Below, in pieces: positions 46,567 through 63,609 of a DNA stretch of 64,000 nt. The notes under the pieces are model-generated. The model did not search any database and was not told the origin of the DNA. It was given only the letters and a program-made list of their open reading frames with translations. The position numbers were made by a program, and so were the translations under genes. This DNA comes from Aspidiotus rigidus (Eukaryota; Arthropoda; Insecta; Hemiptera; Diaspididae). Where the stretch lies: positions 13,478,501 to 13,542,500 of the forward strand of contig JAVHKY010000001.1 of NCBI GenBank assembly GCA_035079385.1, in the 5' to 3' direction. How positions within the stretch are numbered: position 1 is the stretch's first letter; the number at the start of each line of letters is the position of its first letter.

Positions 46567-47735
46567 ATGCATCGTTTTTACAACGGGATCTCTTCTCAAA
46601 ATGTGCAATACAGCTTCTTCGCATCCTCAGCACAATTCCCTACCCACGCTGCCTTCCTCTCCCATCAGAATACCTTGCTAAATTTTCTTAAAACCCATTT
46701 TGACTCTCTATTAAATCATCCATTCCCCCATGGCTATTCACACCATCAGATTCGATCTCATGAATATAATACCGCCTACCGTAATCTAATCACAGAAATT
46801 ATCGCAGAGTTCCCCGATCAGATAATATTAGGTTACACTGATGGCTCTAAAATAAAAAATAAAACTGGCTATCCATACTCCACCCAGGATAAAATTACAG
46901 CCTATCGTTTAAGAAACTCTGCCTCTGTTTTTACTGCTGAGCTGACTGAGATTCGCTCCTGTCTTTCATCTCTTACCCAGTGTCCTTCCGGACTCAACTA
47001 TAGCCTTCTATCTAACTCACTTTCCTCCCTCATATCTTTACAAGATCTTTACTCAAATAACTCTATCACCCAACGCACTCTCATTCGTCATACGCTAATC
47101 TCCATGAAATCATCAGTCACGTTCATATGGATTCCAGGTCACATCGACCTTCCTCAACATGAAAACGTTGATCGTGCGGCTAAGAACTCCACGCTCTCAC
47201 CAAAAATTACTGACTCAGGCCATTCACCAGCATACGACCTTCAAAAATACTACCGTTCCAAAATCCGAATATCAAAACAAACTGAGATCAATAAAAAGAT
47301 CCCCTATTCCTTGGCCCTCTTCTAATAGAATCTCCCGCCACAAAGAAGTCATCCTCTCCCGTCAATGGATTGGCCATACTCAACTCATTCACTCTCACAT
47401 CCTTGTAGGTCGTCACGCCCCCCATCGTGTGACTACTGCCATTCGGATAATCTCACAGTTCAACATCTGTTCTCATATCCCATCCTCCAGAACCGACGTT
47501 CCACCTGCAACGTCCCCTTATGTATAACCTCCGCACTATCCAACAACTTCAACATTATTTCCAATTCCCTCAACTATCTTCGTTCTACCTATTTTTATCA
47601 ACTTCTCTAACATTAGAAAACGAAATTTATGTAATAAATAATATCAAGTATAATTATTGTAAAACCAACTCAACACGAGCTGATGACCCGTTTTGTGTAG
47701 TCGAATAGCTCGTTAATAAATAAATAAATAAAAAC
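46567..47735 (+). mobile_element. LINE 3' end with RNase H domain and TAAA tail
   Basis: A 252-codon frame encodes an RNase H-like domain: YTDGSK (Asp at residue 92), AELTEI (Glu at 125), SNSLSSL, where the usual Asp is Asn (residue 150), and WIPGHIDLPQHENVDRAAK. The ORF continues in a second and third frame with RISRHKEVILSRQWIGHTQL and CDYCHSDNLTVQHLFSYPIL, typical of the end of Jockey/I-type ORF2. A (TAAA)n tail at 47714-47733 marks the 3' end. Frameshifts and the Asp-to-Asn change make it inactive. Confidence 0.85.
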
Positions 47736-48114
47736 GGCGTGTTAATTTCCACGACGTCTTCAATAAATAAAAAATAAATTGATATGATTATTCACCAGAA
47801 TAGTTGGCTGCAAAAATAAGAACTCAAATGACCGAGACTCGCTGCCTTTACCGTGTTTTCCCAACCATAGTTTATCGCCAATCTCCAACCACGGGTTTTC
47901 CTTATTTCTGACGAACGTGCCATGTTTAGACTAAAACATAATTTAACCAGGTACAGAATTAATTTATAGGTAGATCTCTTCAACTCAGATTAACCTTTAT
48001 GACAATTAAATAGAATTATTCTACCGCTTAGTTGAGATTCTCCCACCTACCACTCTATGACTCAATATTTTATCGAATAACAAAACAACTTCATTCATCC
48101 TCCAATAAGCACAT
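47736..48114. other. Intergenic, no gene seen
   Basis: Short spacer between two LINE remnants; nothing supported. Confidence 0.4.
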
Positions 48115-48860
48115 TTGTCGGCATTACCGTCTGGACCGAAACCCTTAAAACCTATCCATACATCAATTCCCCCGGGCCCTCAGACGAGTAACTGTACGTT
48201 TCGATCTGACCGAAATCCCTCCCTCCGACAACATGGAGCATTACTGGCAGAATTTCTGGACCACTTATTATGCCTTGGCTATGCCTACTCCATAGATACG
48301 TGCCTCAATACTCACACCTGAATTAATCGCCATATTTTCCTGTCTTCCTCACCTCTTTCAACTCCCTCTAAACTACCTGCTTCACATTTACTTTCGTCGC
48401 ATCCACATTATTTAATTTACCTGAACAACCAGACTAACAAAATTAACTGAGCGAGACTGTAAGAATCATTATAGTTCCCTCACCCTTCAAGTATGTAATA
48501 ATTTTTGAAAAAATCGACCCCTTACCAAAGTAATTACCATAAATCAAATTCCCGCTCTCTGTTTATCATCTATAGGGGACTCCAGACGAGAGGAAACAAT
48601 TCTCTCTCGTCCAGGAATGGGGCATACTTGCCTTTCTCACTCACTCAACAACACTTCTTGTCCACACTATCAGACAGAAAACCCAGCAGACAACCACTTC
48701 TTCTCCTGTCCTCTAAATCCTCACCCTCCATTCCTCGCTCAACATTGTTGGCCTCTCCTATCGAAGCCTTACGAAACAACTCAGGTATATGGTCACATGT
48801 TACTTACAAGACTTTATCTCTGCCCGTCCAGCTGCGATAATCTTAGCTATAGCTTGTAAA
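48115..48860 (+). mobile_element. Decayed LINE 3' fragment
   Basis: The phrase GDSRREETILSRPGMGHTCL (48575-48635) followed by CPHYQTENPADNHFFSCPLN matches the post-RNase H end of LINE ORF2 (GHTxLxxxxx...CxxC...HxLxxC). Reading needs frame changes. It is a dead copy of the same broad group as the fragment at 46567. Confidence 0.6.
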
Positions 48861-49056
48861 AAAGAACAATGTCCCCTAAATACGAGGCAAGACATTGTTT
48901 TAAAGCTTGAGGGATACCTGTGTCATTTCTCATCTGAGCAAGAAATGCGAGATTTTGGTGAATTCAAAAATGGAGAAGGTGGGTACATCTAACTTCCTGA
49001 AATTCGAAAATGTTTACAAAAGGCAATTCGTAAATAAAAAAATATAAACAAGGAGA

Positions 49057-54366
<5,310 letters not shown>

Positions 54367-54949
54367 ATTGAATCTTCGTAGAAAAATTAGTTGGAAAATA
54401 TTCGCGAAAAGTTTGACAAAAAATACGTCCGCGACACGATAAGTTTCTAGAAATTTATAATTCTCCAACGTTATCTCGATAGGATCACGAAAACGGTCAA
54501 TAGGTGAAGAATGCTTGGAAAAGATGCGAAAGTAGGACGCACCAACGAGTGAAAAAAACTCTAGTAGTAACGATGAGGCAGTGAATACTATTTAAGAAAA
54601 TCTACAAGGTGTACAACAGAGAATGTATTCCTACGAATATCTTATCAGATTTTCTCAATAGTAAGACGAACCTTTAATCACCTGAAAATTCAGCGTACAA
54701 TCTATACAAATTGATCCATCGTACACTTACACCAGAAGACTAACTTGAAAAAAAGTTTAAATAGAGATAAACCTGACGGTTGTTAAGGTCTCAGCACATA
54801 AGGTTCATTTTATATCATAAATCTGATAAGAAAAAATACTATACGATCTCGTATTTAAGTTGATAGAAAGTAAAATTACTTACCTAGCGTATATTGATTT
54901 TAAAATAGTCTAACACAGACTAAGTATAGTAGACAGGAATACTGATCAA

Positions 54950-54980
<31 letters not shown>

Positions 54981-55192
54981 GAAAATTTAGCCAACTTCTT
55001 AGATGAAAACTTGCACTCTTTCGCGCGCGCGAATTTTGAGCCGTGATGCACGGGACAATCTGATAATCGAGCGAAACTTTTTCAAAGAATTACATTAAAT
55101 AATCAAGTACCTACTGACTGAAACCTTATCAGCTCGACGAAGGTGGAATGAACACACATCACTCTCGCTAGGTTTTAAAGAACTTTCTTACA
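54367..55192. promoter_or_regulatory. Upstream region of FHA-like gene A with conserved leader
   Basis: Immediately upstream of the ATG at 54366 (minus strand) the sequence CGTGTCGCGGACGTATTTTT then GTCAAACTTTTCG recurs in front of copy B at 62919 (CGTGTCGCAGACGCACTTTT then CATAAAACTTTTCG). It is therefore conserved 5' leader or core promoter (54380-54440). Further out there is AT-rich spacer with (AATA)n at about 54947-54980 and a CGCGCGCG patch at 55022. Confidence 0.55.
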
Positions 55193-56760
55193 CACTGAGA
55201 AAAATATGACGGGTAATTTTTACTGATTTAACGTGAGTAGAAAAGTGACAAGGACAAAGATCAGTAAAAAACACCTCCCTTTCTGTTGTAAGAAATCCCA
55301 AACCGCGAGAGAAAAATTACTGCTTCTTGTAGGTAACGGTGTGTTCTTATTACCCTAGTCGTGAGGTAAAATGTCCCTAATAGTTAGGGAAAATATACTA
55401 CGTATTGACGAGTAAATAATCCAGTGTAATTAGTAATAACTACTCCTCCATTGAGTAATAGTTTCTCCTTTCATGTAGGTATATTTACTACGTTTGTGAG
55501 GAGTAAATTATCCAGTTCAAAAAGTAATAATTACTCCTCTATTGAGTAATTGTTCCTCGTTCCGTAATTTATTTTTTACTTTTCTGGTAGGGTAAACACT
55601 TTTTTGCTTGTTCCCAGCTAGTAATAATCACGCCTTCAACAGAGTAACATTTATTGTTCTATCTGCAGTAATTTCTCCAGATCTAGTGTCGAAATGCCTT
55701 TTTCTCGCCGCTCAGTAAAAATTCATTCTTGGAAACTATTATGCAAAATTGGTTCGATAAAAATTATATTTTTCAACACAACATAAAACAATGAGATAAT
55801 AATTACAATAAATTGTTCTCGCAATTAATGAAAAGTATTTTGAAATAATTTTCTTCTTATAAAAATAAGGAAATACTCGCACTTTTACTTTAAAAAGATT
55901 GTATAGTTGAACGAAAGGGAAAGAAAATAGAAAAGCAACGGCACTGATTTTGGCTAAACGAATGAAATCAGGAATAAAATGACTGAATCTGTAAAATTAT
56001 TGCTCAAATTAGGTAAACCTTCTTCGAGTATTAACAGAACAGATTCTGTATTTCATTATTGTTTTCTTTTATAATCAATTTGCGTTAACGCTGATCCATC
56101 GTAATTATAGTAAATTTTCATTCATTCAGCTTCAATGAGATTAAAAATTTAGAATGTCGAACACAAAATTCACATTGTAAACTAACGTCATAACGCTCGA
56201 TCCTGTGCTAAACTACTGAACTTCAAGCCAAGACTTGAGAGATGTAAGAAGAAAACCGTTAAATTGAAATTTTTACTCTGATAGTGAGGTAAAAATTACA
56301 TGCACCGCGAAAATATACGCGTACCCTATACACTACCGGGTAAGGTGAAAAGTACCATCTGGACTGCTGTAAGTTCCTAATATACCGAGCTAGGAAGGTA
56401 AAAATTACATATCACTAAAATGTACTGGTATTTTGTACATTACTGGGCACAGTAAAAAATACTATATGTACAAGTAAGCAGTAGGGAGATGCCTTACATC
56501 CTGTATATGGGTATAAAATACTTTTTGGACAGTAGTGAGATTCTTTCAAGAACGTCATTGGTAATTATTACTTTTTCTCTGTATTAAAAAATACCCCTCA
56601 ATGCAAGAAAAAAGTCCTCACCCGTTTAGTAAATTTTACCTAACTCATGATTTACACACCAGAAAAGTAATTCCTGCATCAAACATTAGGTAAATTCCAC
56701 TGACCTTCGAGGCAATTTTACCACAAGTTTGGTAGACATTACAGATCTTTTTTCTCAGTG
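55193..56760. mobile_element. 1.57-kb MITE-like element, CACTGAGAAAAA ends
   Basis: The left end CACTGAGAAAAATATG (55193) and the right end TTTTTTCTCAGTG (to 56760) are inverted. The interior repeats GTAATAATTACTC, GTAAAAATTACAT and AGTAAATTTTACC words many times, partly palindromic, with no ORF. CACTGAGAAAAA-type ends are known from MITEs in several insect genomes. It is non-autonomous. Confidence 0.75.
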
Positions 56761-57240
56761 CAGCAGAACATTTTATGATGCGCGGAAAAGATGGAAAAAA
56801 TATTATTGCAACACGTTGATTCATAGCTAAGATCTGTTTTCAAGATCGAAAGATGATCACCGAAAAGGTTTAAAATAATTTCTATTCGTGCAATCGAATC
56901 CGGCAGTAAAGTACAGTATGGTAATTTTTTCATAATTAGTATCAAGTTCAGTGACCAGATTTTCCAAATTAGAAAATATTAAAAGAGAGTAGAATATGAA
57001 GACCTCTAGAGAGAGGAGCCACTTTTTTCCTATTTTCAAAATACCATGGGGAAAGTTCTCACTTCCAAGATTTTTTTTTTTTTACAGAGGAAGGGAGCCT
57101 CGAAAAGTTGTCACCCTACCCTCGACAGAAAAAATTGGCAGATGAAAATGTACCGTATAAAAAAAAAGTTTAAATAATTTCTTCACTTCATGAAAAAACA
57201 TTGAATCATGTATGTCTTTGCGCGTCACGTCACATAAACT
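56761..57240. other. Intergenic, no gene seen
   Basis: AT-rich, short ORFs on the minus strand have no support. Confidence 0.4.
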
Positions 57241-57244
57241 TTCT

Positions 57245-57640
57245 TAGTCTGGTATAAGACTAGTATACTGTATATTAGGCCTATTCTGGCAGTTAGTATA
57301 GGCCTAATATACAGTATACTAGACCTAGTATAATGAAGGCTGAAGGTCGAAATTCAGCTTTCAAGAACTCACATGCTCCACTCGTTCGCCCCCCTTCTTA
57401 GTCTAGTATAAGACTAGTATACTGTATTTGGACCTCGTTAGTAGAAGCAATAGGCCTTTCCGATAAACTAATAAAAATCCTGCTACATCTCTTGCGCTGC
57501 AGGAATAGACTTCTCTAGAAAGGATGTTTGCTCCAAACTATACACAGTTACAGTCTTATACTAAGCTAAGAATAGGGGTGAACGAGCTGAGCGAGGTTGT
57601 CTCGTAAGCTATTCAGCCTAGCACACACTTACTCCTTGCT
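57245..57640. repeat. Perfect 24-bp palindrome and interspersed repeat copy
   Basis: Arms 57261-57284 (TAGTATACTGTATATTAGGC then CTAT) and 57298-57321 are exact inverted repeats around a 13-nt loop. Nearby, TAGTCTAGTATAAGACTAGT followed by ATACTGTAT recurs at 57250 and 57400, and GCGAACGAG / GCGATCGAGCGGACTGAGCC type blocks lie at 57380-57670. It is a copy of the family seen at 6595, 28620 and 38640. Confidence 0.75.
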
Positions 57641-58196
57641 AAGAATGGAGGCGATCGAGCGGACTGAGCCATTTGAGCCACTCAGTCTAAAATACCAAGC
57701 AGGTCCTACCATACACCCTACATTTTGTACGACCAGAACTAGTTAGTTAAGCGTAGACTCTCGATTTTACTATGGCTCTCTGTCTTAAAATGAGACTGGA
57801 ACCTGATCTTTATTTTTTGCTCGTAGAAAATCTTTCTTATTATATCTTTCAATAATAGGACTCTTACATAAGTGATGTTAAAATTTTCTCAAGTTTTGTC
57901 CCCTCTTATACAATCTGCCTCCTCTATCCCGGGAAAAGATGGAGAAGTGGCACTGCAAAGGTGCACCGCAAAAAGCATCACAAAAGTGCACTCTCTCCTT
58001 CGATCCACGCCTGCGGATTTTTAGGAACTGTATGAACAGCTCCAATACCAGTTTTTTGAGTTCAGCTCGTAACTTTTAACAAATCACGCGAATACAAACA
58101 CACAAACGAATAGGAGTGGTTTTTGCCAGGTGAGACGAATAATTCTTTTTTTCCTTCTTTTCAAATTGAATGAAGGAAGGACTTAAGTTACGGACC
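57641..58196. other. Intergenic, no gene seen
   Basis: Spacer on the 3' side of the minus-strand exon that ends at 58197. Contains a fragment resembling CTGATCTTTATT at 57805 from the interspersed repeat family. Confidence 0.4.
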
Positions 58197-58439
58197 CTAA
58201 GACTGAAAAGTTGGCACCCTGCTGCCCTGACTGACGGGAGTACGCAATGAGGAGACAGGGTAATACTCCAGATCTGGACTTCCGGGAGGCTTGATATTGT
58301 CGGCGTTCAGACTGGTACTTAGAACGTACTTCAAATAATGTATGAAGTTCTCATTCAGCCTCCTTTCATGAAAGACGCCTCTGCCGCACAAACAAGAATC
58401 AAAGTGGCTGGTTCTGTTGTAAATTTCCTCTCTTTGAAA
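58197..58439 (-). CDS. Terminal exon of an unidentified gene
   Basis: After CTTCTTTTTCCAG (acceptor ending at 58440) a phase-0 frame of 80 codons runs to TAG. It includes SHFDSCLCGRGVFHERRLNE, NFIHYLKYVLSTSLNADNI, and a Pro/Ser-rich end, SPDLEYYPVSSLRTPVSQGS. Codon use and the good acceptor suggest a real coding exon. Start and upstream exons are missing; the frame at 59704-59893 on the same strand is a candidate but phases could not be reconciled. I do not recognise the product. Confidence 0.5.
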   Translation of the reverse strand, partial: FQREEIYNRTSHFDSCLCGRGVFHERRLNENFIHYLKYVLSTSLNADNIKPPGSPDLEYYPVSSLRTPVSQGSRVPTFQS

Positions 58440-59703
58440 CTGGAAAAAGAAGCTTCGAGCCTCATTTTTTTTTCTATAGGACTGCGTCTGTCATCTGAGG
58501 ACAGTAATAAGGTATGAAACCTACAATTTTTCCCTCTCTCAGTGAAGACATTTGAGTCAATTTTTAATCCTCCCTTGAATTCTAGAAAATTCTTGATTCA
58601 CAGAGGAACAGTAAATTCCATACGCGTATACGAGAGGCGATCTTTTATTAACCGGGAATATTATTATAAGCATTGGCTGTCCGTCGGAGATTTTCTTTCT
58701 TTTGATGCGATGAATTATTGATGTCTGCGACGGGGTAAGAATAAGCTGAAATAGGCGTAATAACTTCCATAAATTAATTTTAGAAAAGATTATTGCCTAT
58801 CCTTCAATTTCAATAAATAAATTCAATTACGTAATTATGCACAAAATATTAAAATGAAAGTGAAAAAAAAAATTTGTTTATACAAAATTAGAGATTTTTT
58901 TTCTAATCATTTCCTGCTGTATTTAATGTCAAAAATGAAGTATCGAGTTATCAAATAAGACAGGAGTTCACGAGTGATATATATATAACAATCTTATCAA
59001 TAATAACAATGAGAATAATTATTTACTTTATCGATGGATTGATAGTCTCGGCCTAAAGAAAGCTCTGGCGGTGTAGACACTGAATACCGATTTTTCTCAA
59101 TTTCATACATCGATCAGAATAATTGATTTGGATTTGACAACTGGTACCTGCCACAGTAACTCGTTCCTCTGATCCACAGGATTACTGTATTGAATCCTTG
59201 TTTGAAACTTTTAGTCTAAAACGTTACAGCAAAAGTATCAAAGTACCTAAGTCACACAGTGTCGTGCTGCTTATATTTTTTAGGCCGGGTGACCAGCACG
59301 TCGGGCCCTAAAAACTCTTATGGTCAAGATTTCAAGAAGTTCCTGCGGCCCCCATGAGACACTCGCGGACGTTTCCATGCCGAGATGATACTGAAGTCGT
59401 ATTGAAAGTATGATATCTTGATCAGTGGTGTGGTAACTTTCTTCGGCCTTCAAAAAGTCAACTTCTTGCTCTCTTTTTCCACTTTAAGGAAATGATGGGA
59501 GAACAGTTTCTCCACTTCGAAAATATGGAACTTAAATGAAAGAGGAGGAAGTTGTACTGTTTAATATGTCAACAGACAGGCTTAATTTAATAACCGAAAA
59601 TGTGATGAGTTGCTTCTGAAGAAAATAGCGTACATCACACATTGCACCGTTATTACAGAGCTCTTCTGCCTTGTACTCGTACGAATTTCTCCCTTAAACC
59701 ATT
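58440..59703. other. AT-rich spacer, probably intronic
   Basis: No supported exon. If the terminal exon at 58439 belongs to a gene extending to the right, this is its intron. Confidence 0.35.
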
Positions 59704-59893
59704 GTGGTTGATCTTCCTTTGAATCCACAGCCAAGTCTGCTACCTAATATGAACATGAACTCCTTCAGTGGGCTGGATGCTGTAGTTTCCTGGACACGTT
59801 GGTTATGCTTTTCCTCTGTGTTTAGGACTGAAACATGTTCATCGCGCAGTACTAAAGATGGTCCCGCTTTCTGTCCAGCTTCTCCACTTCTTG
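59704..59893 (-). CDS. Possible exon (unidentified)
   Basis: The minus-strand frame is open from about 59893 to a TAA at 59701. It reads SGEAGQKAGPSLVLRDEHVS and then VLNTEEKHNQRVQE, with a possible acceptor GGTTTCAAG and a weak donor TTAG|GTAGCA. It is GC-richer than the flanks. The antisense strand is also open, so the coding strand is not certain. Confidence 0.3.
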
Positions 59894-60083
59894 AAACCGA
59901 AAATTAATTAAGATTTTTATTTTTTCAAAATAATATTATCAATAACTTTTTAAATTTAAATAATTAAAATTTAATTAAAAATATCAATATTAATATAAAA
60001 TAAAAATTTATAATACTGAAATTCATAATATATTTACATTTACTAATTAAATTAAATATTAAATTCAAATTTAAATATTCAAA

Positions 60084-60459
60084 TCAAAATTTTAAATTAT
60101 GATAAATTAAAAAATTATTTAAATTTGATCGAATCGTCTTCTTGGACCTGAAAATCCTTGAAAGGGCGATTCTTTTATTCTTGTCTATAGGTGGCTCCGG
60201 CACCTTTTCTTGATCGCTGTACTCTGAACTAGCAGAAGCTTGAACGATACCACAACTCTTCATTAGATTCTCAACAACATTGGCCTAAAAATTGAAATTT
60301 TATAAAAAAATATCATCAAATATCCGTCCTGGTGAAATTTTGACCAGGATCATTACCTACATTATCCGGAACTTTACAACTACTACGCCTTTCATCAGAG
60401 TTTGATGCACAAGGCTGCACGTTTGAAGCCCTTAACCTTGGCTGATAATCACTGAAATC
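60084..60459 (-). CDS. Two C-terminal exons with basic RIALSRIFRSKK tail
   Basis: Exon n-1 (60459-60361, 99 nt) follows TCTATTCAG and encodes 33 residues with three parts: DFSDYQPRLRASNVQPCASN, SDERRSSC and KVPDN. It ends at AAT|GTAGGT, phase 0. Exon n (60284-60084) follows AATTTTTAG, phase 0, with 66 codons: ANVVENLMKSCG, then a Ser/Glu-rich stretch, then NKRIALSRIFRSKKTIRSNL and the stop. The basic end is homologous to the terminal exon at 42834-42643. The position 1.6 kb downstream of the FHA-like exons of copy B on the same strand suggests one gene, with the FHA domain N-terminal and a Ser-rich, basic C-terminus. The connecting exon was not proved. Confidence 0.55.
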
Positions 60460-61336
60460 CTGAATAGACGAATAAAAAATACCGTGTAAAACATTACTAT
60501 CGTTTTAATAAAAAGAAACAGTCAGTTGAAACTTTTAACCGATGGGGGGAGGTAACGGAAGTAAAATAAAGCTGTAATTGAATAAATTAATTTTAGGTGT
60601 GGAAGTGTTCGAACGTAGAGCTTTTTCTCCTACTTATTCTATTAAACAACACCGACGTTTCGCCTGTCGAGCAGTAATTATCAAGAGAAAAAGCCATTGT
60701 GTTATTCTTCATAAAACTGTAATACATAATATTTGGTTCATAGGATACTATGTTTTGAAGTCATTTTCAGTAAGATCTCCATTGATGAACACTCCGTTGA
60801 AGCTCACAATTCTCTCGGTTCCGATGAGTTTTATGAAAAAAAAATACATTATAGCCATCTGTATCACGGACATTCCCCACACCGGACACGAAGTAAATGC
60901 AATAACGAGAAAAGATACGACCTTACATGAGCAGGGGAATTTTTAAAATGTCGTCGCCTACTCATCACATCGTGTCCTTTCTTAGCTAAATAAATACTAG
61001 TCGCAAAGATCGTGCGAAGAAAGGGGGAAAAAAAGATTAATCAGTAGGCTCTATATGTGAGACTAAAAATTTATAGGTTCCTGAATTGTATCGTGATATT
61101 TCGTCATGGTCAATATTTGGATTGGCAATATCTTTGTACAATGTTCAAATAATGAAGTCTTACTAGCAATATTTGAATTGACAATGTCTTTGCACTTTGC
61201 TCAGATGAAAGTCTAACTCACGTTTAATGTGAGAAACCTTTGCTTCTTCGTTGTTTCTATCTTTCCTGATATTGAAATCAAATCATCCTAATGAACCTAA
61301 CTTGTTAATTCCATACCATTTCGCAACAGCAAGTCC

Positions 61337-61696
61337 TTAGAATTTGTCACCGAATGCTGGTCTTATCCGAATGTATACGTGATCCAAGGAACCTTGAGCA
61401 AATATTTGTAACGAATCCCTACACGAGAAACACGAAGGAAACACAGACACTCGTAACAGATAGTCTCCATTCGGAATCACAATGCAATACAGTTCACAAA
61501 GGTAGAAATTTGGAATTTGGCGAGAATTAGGAGCCGGAAGAGGGGGGGGGGAGAGGTTTCTCGTATAACTAGAGCACGTATCAACCTCGAAGACACCATT
61601 CAAAAGAGTCCCTACACGGTCAATACATAGGAAGAGGAAAATTTTTATCCTTAGTATCAGGATTGTGTCTTTATTTCGACTCTCAATTCTGTTCAC
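61337..61696 (-). other. Open frame of uncertain status inside the FHA-like B locus
   Basis: A 119-codon minus-strand frame contains VGTLLNGVFEVD, which resembles the S-x-x-G-T-x-x-N-G turn of FHA domains, and IPNGDYLLRVSVF. No phase-0 acceptor matching the exon at 62069 precedes it; TGACCGTGTAG would give phase 1. It could be a decayed or alternative FHA exon, or chance. Confidence 0.25.
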
Positions 61697-61916
61697 CAGA
61701 CCCTAAACAAATACCTATTTGTAATGAGCAAACGGAATCCTAGTGTCCAATACGTAGGCTACAAAAGGAAGATCCTCAACCTTAACTGAGATTATGTTTC
61801 CTATTTTGATTTCTTCCTCATAAACTCACCATTTTACTTGAAGCCTCTATGATGAGTACATTTTTCAAAATCTTCCTCCTAGTTTTTTTTTTTTGGTCTC
61901 ACCAGTTTCTAATATT

Positions 61917-62919
61917 TTAAGTGACGCACACACACGCATTTAGGGAAATTCTAAAAGTCAATTGATATATCTGTGAATTTCTTCCTTTCTATCGAAAAAA
62001 AGAATCGGGATTTTCAAACTTATTCAGCCCTATAAAATCCAAACATCATAAAATTGATCAATCATTACGTTGGTATCTTCTACGAAGAAATGACGGCCAT
62101 GTTTTACGATCTTGCGACGGAGTGGAGGTACTCGCGGTATGTCCAAAACAATGTGATTACTGCAATCACTTCCAATGCTTACCTATGAAAGAAAACGAAA
62201 ATGAGTGATATGTTGGAAGTTTATTTTCTCTCCTACCTATGATCTCAAAGAGAGAAATCTCTTGAGCTCCATCTATCCTGCTTCCTTGAACTAATTTTCT
62301 GTGACCTTACTTCTCAACTTGTTCCCGTCATATTCTCTAGACACCCCCTTCTCTTTATCCTATGCTGAGGTCGACAATTTTTCCAACTCCGTCTCCTATC
62401 ATATATAGCACCAAATACCAGCCTTTGACATCACAATTTGATGACGTCATACATTTTTCAGATACCACTTGCCCCATAAAAAAGCTTTCCTGCCACTCAC
62501 TCCCCCCCCCCCCAGTTCAACTCCTTTGAAGAACTCGTGAGTTATTGATTAAGGAAAAGGAAGGACTACAAAACCACGAAAATTGCACAAATATTCCTAC
62601 TTTTAAGATTTGTACCAGGGTCCTACCACTAGCGCCCGGCACGTACACGAGGCGGTCTTCAAATTTATTTCGTGGTATTATTTGCGCTATTAAATCAAAC
62701 CGATTTACGTGGAAATTTCGTATCCGATGAAACGGACGGAAACCTGCTTCAACTTCTAAAGTCGTGTTTCAAGAACTGATAAAATTTTTATGAAAGTGGT
62801 TTCTAGAACGTGTAAACAGCAGATTAAATATCATCTCGTTTTATCTTTAAAACGCTACGTACTTCTTTCTGGACGCGTGTGTGGACTTTGGGCTGGTATA
62901 ATCTTTTTAAACCGTACAT
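61917..62919 (-). CDS. FHA-like protein B, N-terminal exons
   Basis: Exon 1 (62919-62863, 57 nt) encodes MYGLKRLYQPKVHTRVQKE and ends GAA|GTACGT, phase 0. Exon 2 (62182-62069, 114 nt) follows TTTCTTTCATAG and encodes VSIGSDCSNHIVLDIPRVPP, LRRKIVKHGR and HFFVEDTN, ending AAC|GTAATG. Both align with copy A at 54 and 49 kb in length, phase and sequence (IGSD-x-x-N-x-IV; FF[IV]-[DE]). A third exon may be 61988-61917 (KGRNSQIYQLTFRIS..., stop at 61917), or the gene may continue to 60459. The Ser/His pair of a functional phosphothreonine pocket is not conserved here (PPLRRK instead of SPFHCK). Copy B may therefore have lost ligand binding. Confidence 0.55.
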
Positions 62920-63600
62920 TTCTGCGTTGACGTTCATTTTGCAATTTTCTATCGGACTTTCACAACGAATCGAAAAAATACGAAAAGTTTTATGCAAAAA
63001 GTGCGTCTGCGACACGGCGATAATTTTCTACGAATATTGTAACTCCTATTACAAGGATTACGAAAACAATCAATAAAATGATTTAAAAAAGTTTATTTAA
63101 AAAAAATATTAGTAATAACAGACGTTTGAAGCCAAGATTGTGAAAAATGTTCAGGAAATGAAATAGAAACCGCGCTTCTACGAATATTGCGCCGTCAGAC
63201 TCTCTCGATAGTCACAATGGGTTCAACGATCAATAGATAAGAAAAATGAGTACAATTTAATTCGTGTCAGAAAATTACGCGAGAAGATGCAACAAGACCG
63301 AAGGTGTCACGTATGAAGTACGTGCGAGAGCTTTCAATCGAGGTCACAAAGTTCGTCATTTCATTTTCCATCAATATTATCTGATGAACAGTACATTGTC
63401 CAAAGGTCATGAGAAATGAAGTTATATACACAGTACACATATCTTTTGTATGGTACTCAATTGATGTGATTATGACTCAATGTGAAAAAAAGAGGAAAAA
63501 AAATTCTTCTCCATCTTTCTCAAATCACATCAACGAAGTCGGGAATCATTCTTGTCTGCAAACCTCAGAGGCGAAATTTTTTTGGCGACTATCTTGTCCG
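62920..63600. promoter_or_regulatory. Upstream region of FHA-like gene B
   Basis: Contains the leader CGTGTCGCAGACGCACTTTT at about 63016-62997 shared with copy A, and AT-rich spacer beyond. No other gene seen. Confidence 0.45.
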
Positions 63601-63609
63601 TGAGCGATC

